This document shows positions 58,913-64,000 of a stretch of DNA of 64,000 nucleotides, piece by piece. The stretch comes from Apostichopus japonicus (lineage: Eukaryota > Echinodermata > Holothuroidea > Aspidochirotida > Stichopodidae): the NCBI RefSeq assembly GCF_037975245.1, contig NC_092568.1, positions 2,170,001-2,234,000 of the forward strand. The letters are read 5' to 3'. Position 1 is the first letter of the stretch. Each line of letters starts with the position of its first letter. Under the pieces are notes generated by a model. It was not told where the DNA came from. It was given only the letters and a program-made list of their open reading frames with translations, and ran no database searches. Made by a program: the position numbers and the translations under genes.

Positions 58913-60133
58913 CAGGCGCGGCGGAACGGGAAAATTATTGGGGGGCTAATATGTGGAGACTATCTAAGCGGAGCGCCACCATAGGTTGCCGCGGAGCGTA
59001 CAAGAAAATTTTGGGTTTTTCAAACCCCCCAGATGGCCGGAAACGGCACTTCCCGAGTGTTTTATGCTGCGAATACCTAGCCCTAAAACATGGGTCTCAA
59101 GCCTGCAATTTCTCAGATTGTAATTTGTATATTCGATGGTGTTTTAAGAGAGTAGCTATTACTCGACGTGTACTCGCAAAGAGGTTTTTGAGTGTAGTAA
59201 ATTACTACTTGCAATTAAATGCAATAATTACAAGGGCGTCGGAAGCTATTTTTGATTGGTACGGCGGTTCAGAGTGTGGCCAACTATCATAATTATCGGG
59301 GGGACGTTTGGTAGGTCAAACTACGCTACGCGCCACCATGGTTGGCGCGTAGCGTAATGGAGAAAATTTTGAAAATATGCCTCCCAGATTGCAGGAAATG
59401 GCACTTCCCGAGCTTGAAAACAAGACCCCTGCCATGCCAGAGTAGTCACATTTAGCCTACTTGCCGTCATCATTATAGAAAATTATTGAAACATATACCA
59501 CCGAGATTTTTTTCCCCCATTTTTTAGTCCTACTTTTTTCTTCTTTTTTTTGCGTCGTGAATATTGGTCCGGCGTTCGCCGGACCTACCCGTACCGGCTC
59601 CGACGCCCCTGAATTAAATAAATGTCATAAGAAAAAAACAGAAAGCATTTCTTAATGTCAACAAATGGGTAATTCCAAAACCATGTGCAGTTGCCAACAA
59701 ATTTCTATGACCTAGCACTGTCATCATGTCATGAATGCATGTACCCTATACAGTACAGGTGAAATGCTAATATTGTGTTTTTGTTCGTTTAATAATTGAT
59801 TGCGTTTAAACATAAAGCCATGTTCCACGCCTTGCGTGTACTCGTAGTGTAAACGCAAATGTTGATGAGTGTAGCGTTTAGCTTATTACCGTCTTATTTA
59901 AAACACTAATATTCGATGAGGCATGATACAGACAATCAATTATCATATTTAATTATTACACCTATGTAGTATACGTGTGCATCGGACAGATCGACAAGTA
60001 TGCATTAAAAAATGGGCAGATGCACGTTTCGGAGCCTTGGTAAATATTGGGGGGGCTTATCATGCATTTGCCCCCTCAACTTTTTCATTGGGGGGCTGAG
60101 CCCCCCCCAAGCCCCCCGGTTCCGCCGCCACTG
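58913..60133. mobile_element. Non-autonomous hAT-type element (CAGGCGCGGCGG family), 1221 bp
   Basis: Same family as 23465-24066, with TIRs CAGGCGCGGCGGAACGGG and CAGTGGCGGCGGAACC and a perfect 8-bp duplication GGCAGGGG on both sides. The left part matches the shorter copy through GCAATAATTA and the right part resumes at AATAAATGTCATAAG. The extra length is a nested 381-bp element plus about 200 bp around 59755-59955. No transposase. Confidence 0.9.
59231..59611. mobile_element. Nested CAAGGGCGTCGGA element, 381 bp, 5-bp duplication
   Basis: The ends CAAGGGCGTCGGAAGC and (reverse complement) CAGGGGCGTCGGAGCC form TIRs. It is inserted in the hAT-type element with AATTA repeated at both sides. 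The uninterrupted sequence GCAATAATTAAATAAATG at 23751-23768 is the empty site and confirms a 5-bp duplication. Internal inverted pairs occur at CTACGCTACGCGCCACC / GGTTGGCGCGTAGCG and at GGTCCGGCGTTCGCCGGACC. Confidence 0.88.
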
Positions 60134-60856
60134 GGCAGGGGTTAAAGCCCGAAGCCAGGACCAATTAAGAAGCCAGGTAAAATATGGAAGGAAGAAGGAA
60201 AATAGGGCATCAAAAATATACATGAAATATACATAAACAAAAATGAAGAATGCAAAAAGATGGCCCAGTTATAATAGTTCCTGGCTCGACCTGGTTATCG
60301 GTGCCACTGGCACAGATTTACGACATGTGAAAAAAATGTAAATGCTGATGCTCAGCGATGTTTGTGATGGTGTGAAGACTCGTAAATGGTGTGAAGACTC
60401 GTGCAAAAAGAAACGTCTAATGCCGGTAATCTGACCTAGTTTCGAATGAGGTGTAACAGAAGTGTTAGACACCACCATCGATCCCAGAAAATACAAACAC
60501 AGCTTGCTACCGTCGGTAATTAGACACTAGTGTACAGTCAATACATGCAGCTATATGGTCAATACCCACAACACATTGTACATAGCAGCGATGGACATCT
60601 CAGGTCCAGATAAAAGATAACAAGGTATCTCGTTTCATTACTATCTGCACTTTGTAGCGACAGAAGGAAAATTCACTTGCAAGCAACAGAGAGTTAACTT
60701 TTTTTCAGAGGGCGGCACGCGGTTTGGGGCGAGTCTTCAATGCCTTTAAGGTTACTACGCAACTGTTAGTAGAGTAGACCTTATCATTATTTTAAGATTA
60801 ACACCGGCACAAGTATCTATACCATCCAAGCAGGGTCAGGAGCGGTCAATTAAATT
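60134..60856. other. 3' flank of GPCR-C, nothing recognised
   Basis: No gene or element ends seen. A small direct duplication of GGTGTGAAGACTCGT occurs at about 60370-60400. Confidence 0.5.
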
Positions 60857-61517
60857 CTAGATATTATTCAGTTGTAAATCTTGCATTTGGCTGTGATTTG
60901 TTGATCGTACTTCACTCAAATTTGAACTTTGACGAGGACTATCAATCCGCATGCATTTACTACAAAGTATTGTCTTCATCGCTTTATTAAACCCATCATT
61001 TCTCAAGGCGTATATGATTGGATTAATACAGGAGTTCAGAAACAATGGGTACTCGCACAATGTCTGTATAATAATCAATTCTGTTAGTGTGTACTTTCCA
61101 TAAACCTCATATGTAAACTGAAAGCTACTTGGCAAGAAGCACAACCCGAATGCTCCAACAAGCATAGCCATGGTAACCAAGCCGCGGCGTTGGTTCCGTG
61201 CGTTTTGATGTTGTTTTTGGGTCATTTCGCGGAGTCTGTGTACATGTTGTGATGCCTTGCGTAACATTATCATGTACAAACTGGTCATAAGTAGGAAATA
61301 TACCGGTATGAATCCAGCAATCACCAGAGTGAGTATATCCTGTTCGGCACCGTAACTCTCCGCTCGACATGTCCATTCTCGTTCCGTAGTGTCTGGTATG
61401 AATATTGGCAACACACCAAACGAAATATTGTAGAACCATATTATTGACATTACTACCTTAGCTCGGAATGACGTCACAATATTAGGATACTTCAACGGTT
61501 TGCAGACGGATATGAGT
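60857..61517 (-). CDS. GPCR-C exon 2 (TM4 to C-terminus), class A GPCR, partial gene
   Basis: A more diverged third member of the family. The acceptor ATTCTCTTTCACAG then ACTCATATCC uses the same phase-2 position: AG plus A gives Arg, then LISVCKPLKY. Visible: TM4 with IIWFYNISFGVLP, ECL2 Cys (WTCRAES), TM5 with FIPVYFLLM, a basic third loop, TM6 with CFLP in place of CWLP, and TM7 with NPIIYALRNDGF. It ends LQDLQLNNI-like before a stop at 60857-60859. If exon 1 has the same size as in A and B, the receptor would be about 344 aa. Exon 1 was not found in 61518-64000 and should lie beyond the window. Ligand unknown. Confidence 0.85.
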
Positions 61518-64000
61518 CTGTGAAAGAGAATAACAAGACTTAAATAGTTTTTTAAACCACATGGATTGTACAATAGCTGCCCCAGTTCTATTCGATAAGA
61601 CAATTTCATTTAAAATTAAGCTAAACTGAATAGAAAGGTATGTGATTGTATGTTAAAGCAGCATTCTCGCCTTATATCAGGAGAACCATATATAGTTACT
61701 GACAGTTTATCGATTAAGTGTAATAAAATTGCTTGTCCTGTTCACGGACATATTCCAACTTTGCGAAGAACGTTTTTTGAGATGTTCAAGCATTAGAATA
61801 TTATTAATCAATGTGGCTGGCCTTCCTAGTTTAGAACACATCCTAATATAGTCGTCAAACCATTTGGAGAAAAACATACATACATACACGCACACGCACG
61901 CGCACACCGACACATTGACGATATCATCATAAAGCGAGGACATGAACAAAGGGAGTACTATTGTCAAATAACAAATTAAATTATGTATTGAAAATATTTC
62001 CAGGACCAATGTAAAACGAAATGAATGGAATATTGTGTTTTAGAGTTAATTTTCATTTCGAAAATGGATTAAGATTCACAATACATAATTGTCGATTCAG
62101 TTGGACTACCTTTTAGCATTAACCACGGAAGATGACCACACGTTAAATACATAGACATAATTCCAGTTCAATGATCGCCGCGGAAACTACTATGCGTTCA
62201 CAATGCAGCGCCCTAACACGGGGGTTGTGCATGACCCTAATATTATTTTTACTTTCGCTGGGCGGGATCGCTGCCGAATTACTTTCAACGCTCCAGCTTT
62301 CTCCCCTCCAATCTCAAATATATGTCGGGGTCATCCGTTAACGTTCCGTATAAAGTCTGCAATATAGATTGTATACTCTGCTCAGTCCTGTGAGTTATCC
62401 CTGCTCTTCCCTGGGGGTCATCCCTGCTCTTCCCTGGGGTTATCCCTGCTCTACCCTGGGGATTATCCCTGCTCTCTCTTGTGAGTTATTCCTGCTCTAC
62501 CCTGGGATTTATCCCTGCTCTACCATGTGAATTTTACATATATAGTCACTGTCGGGTCTGTTCAGTTACTAACGAACTTAATTCCTTGTACTCTGAAAAC
62601 GCTGTTCTATACAGGTATCGATCCCTCCCTCTGTAAACCCACCGCAGTTTTTGAGGATGGCAACACTGCAGGCCAGGGGAAGGAGGGGGGGGGGGTATAT
62701 ACACGTTGTGTATTATTGCCATTTGAGTGTTGTATATGTAATTGTCAACATGTATGGTGTCTCCTCTTCCCACCTCCCACAGCCATGAGACACAATCCTA
62801 ACCATTGTTATTGGTCTTTGTGATACATAGATAAATAGCATGAACATCTTCCCCAAACAGCTAAGAAAAATCTTATTCAATTTCGGAGATATCATATCAG
62901 ATGTAAGTTTTCTCATTACACAAGGATAAAGACTTGGTCAAGTCTAAAGACTTGATTCAGACTAAATACGACATCATCGAACCATATGTGTTTCATATTT
63001 TGTTATGTTTTTCTTGTATGTTGTTTCGATAATGATACTGTCACTGATTGTTATGTATACACATTTGCTGGCTATATTCGCGGACTGTAACAAGTTTTCA
63101 TGTCTAACCTATACCTGCAGTCAGCGTCCATATATAGTTGCTTGTCCTTGAAAGGATGTATTGTGTTTCAGAATATGCATATGTAATTGTGACAAGTCTT
63201 CGACTTGTGTCAAGTTACATACCTGTATTGGTATTAGCTATAGGGTAGCTTATACTTCAGTATGAAATTTGATATTACGTCGCTCAAATTTAATGGTAAG
63301 TCGTCCTTAGAAAAACGTCTTTTTTTCATGGCATGGACCATGTCAATACAGCAATATAAGTTAAACTTGTAGAAAAATAAAATAAAAACTATTGTGATGA
63401 CAATCATAGCGATATATGTTTTCGTTATGCAGATTTGGCTTCAAGCATGTGTTGCGATGACGTCATTATTCGGTAGGCTTTTTTTTTCTTCAAATTTTGC
63501 AATTGAGGTCTATCCAGTTTGCGGAAACAGCCTAAAGTATATATATTATTTGGGAGCTAAGACAACCATCGTAACATAGTCCTTTGATATTAGTCTGAAA
63601 ACTCGAGCAAGTCTAAATATTAATATATTATTAATAAATTATACTTTGTTCATTTTCTTCGGTAGAAGATTATTTGCTATGTAAAGTATCCACGTATTAC
63701 CGTAGCCTACATTATGTATATTCTCATTGCCTTCAGGAGCGTTACTGCATAATTTAACCTTGAAAATATGAAAGCAGCATCAAAGAGAAACAAAGAGATT
63801 TCACTTTCTATAGCGCATGGGAGAGTCCAGGGTTTTATAAAGGACGGGTGTTGCAGGGGGGTCGACATGAATCCGACTCTCCCATGTGCTGTATAACTAA
63901 GTTTTACGTATGGTTGCAATGGAATTCACGTCCGCCCCCCCCCCGGCATCCCCCTCCCCCGATCCGCACCTATAGCGGCATTAAATGTAAAATAATTAAA
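61518..64000. other. Presumed intron of GPCR-C, no exon found
   Basis: About 2.5 kb upstream of GPCR-C exon 2. No TM1-TM3 exon was found. A short minisatellite lies at 62385-62530, and near 63817 and 63873 CATGGGAGAGTC and its inverse form a hairpin. Confidence 0.5.
62385..62530. repeat. ~24-bp minisatellite
   Basis: About six units of the type GTTATCCCTGCTCTACCCTGGG, varying in the last third (CCTGTGAG, CCTGGGGG, CTTGTGAG, CATGTGAA). Confidence 0.85.

Overview
This is a stretch of animal nuclear genome. It is AT-rich and has split genes with GT/AG introns, rhodopsin-class receptor exons, Penelope-like and LINE retroelements, many small hAT-type elements and long (TA)n tracts. The repertoire fits a marine invertebrate deuterostome, perhaps an echinoderm such as a sea cucumber, but no sequence here is diagnostic and the species call is inference. 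No rRNA, tRNA, CRISPR array or bacterial operon was seen.

Three host genes of one family are recognisable, all class A (rhodopsin-type) GPCRs on the minus strand. GPCR-A has exon 1 at 12567-12940 and exon 2 at 3520-4243, giving 365 aa. GPCR-B has exon 1 at 49083-49456 and exon 2 at 38048-38756, giving 360 aa. GPCR-C shows only exon 2, at 60857-61517; its first exon should lie beyond the window. All three share one phase-2 intron that splits the Arg codon after the Asp of the DR motif at the end of TM3. A and B are near-identical and sit in a duplicated block: 1-4270 matches 33735-38783, and several further pieces match but in a different order. One other host gene lies between them on the plus strand: a six-exon SAM-dependent methyltransferase (16212-21015) of the yeast Tmt1/Crg1-like Methyltransf_11 type.

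Most of the rest is mobile or repetitive DNA. The GPCR-A intron (8.3 kb) holds a Penelope-like element arranged head to tail, split by a minus-strand LINE and then partly re-duplicated as a 1.9-kb tandem repeat. Upstream of GPCR-A exon 1 is a nearly perfect 4 x 411-bp array that is single-copy in the B block. The GPCR-B intron (10.3 kb) holds a 4.1-kb inverted-repeat element whose ends carry palindromic ACGTACGTACGT modules, a nested hAT-like element, a 655-bp long-TIR element and a decayed CR1-like LINE. Between the methyltransferase and GPCR-B is a 5.4-kb element (28278-33670) with 44-bp perfect terminal inverted repeats and subterminal arrays of GGGCCCAATTGGG-like words. Between GPCR-B and GPCR-C are more hAT-type elements (several with exact 8-bp target duplications), a LINE fragment and small tandem duplications.

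The main biological story is a recently expanded GPCR cluster whose copies differ in regulatory-side repeats, intron transposons and a few receptor residues. Copy-to-copy comparison inside the window gives internal evidence for many of the insertions: empty sites, target duplications and (TA)n junctions.
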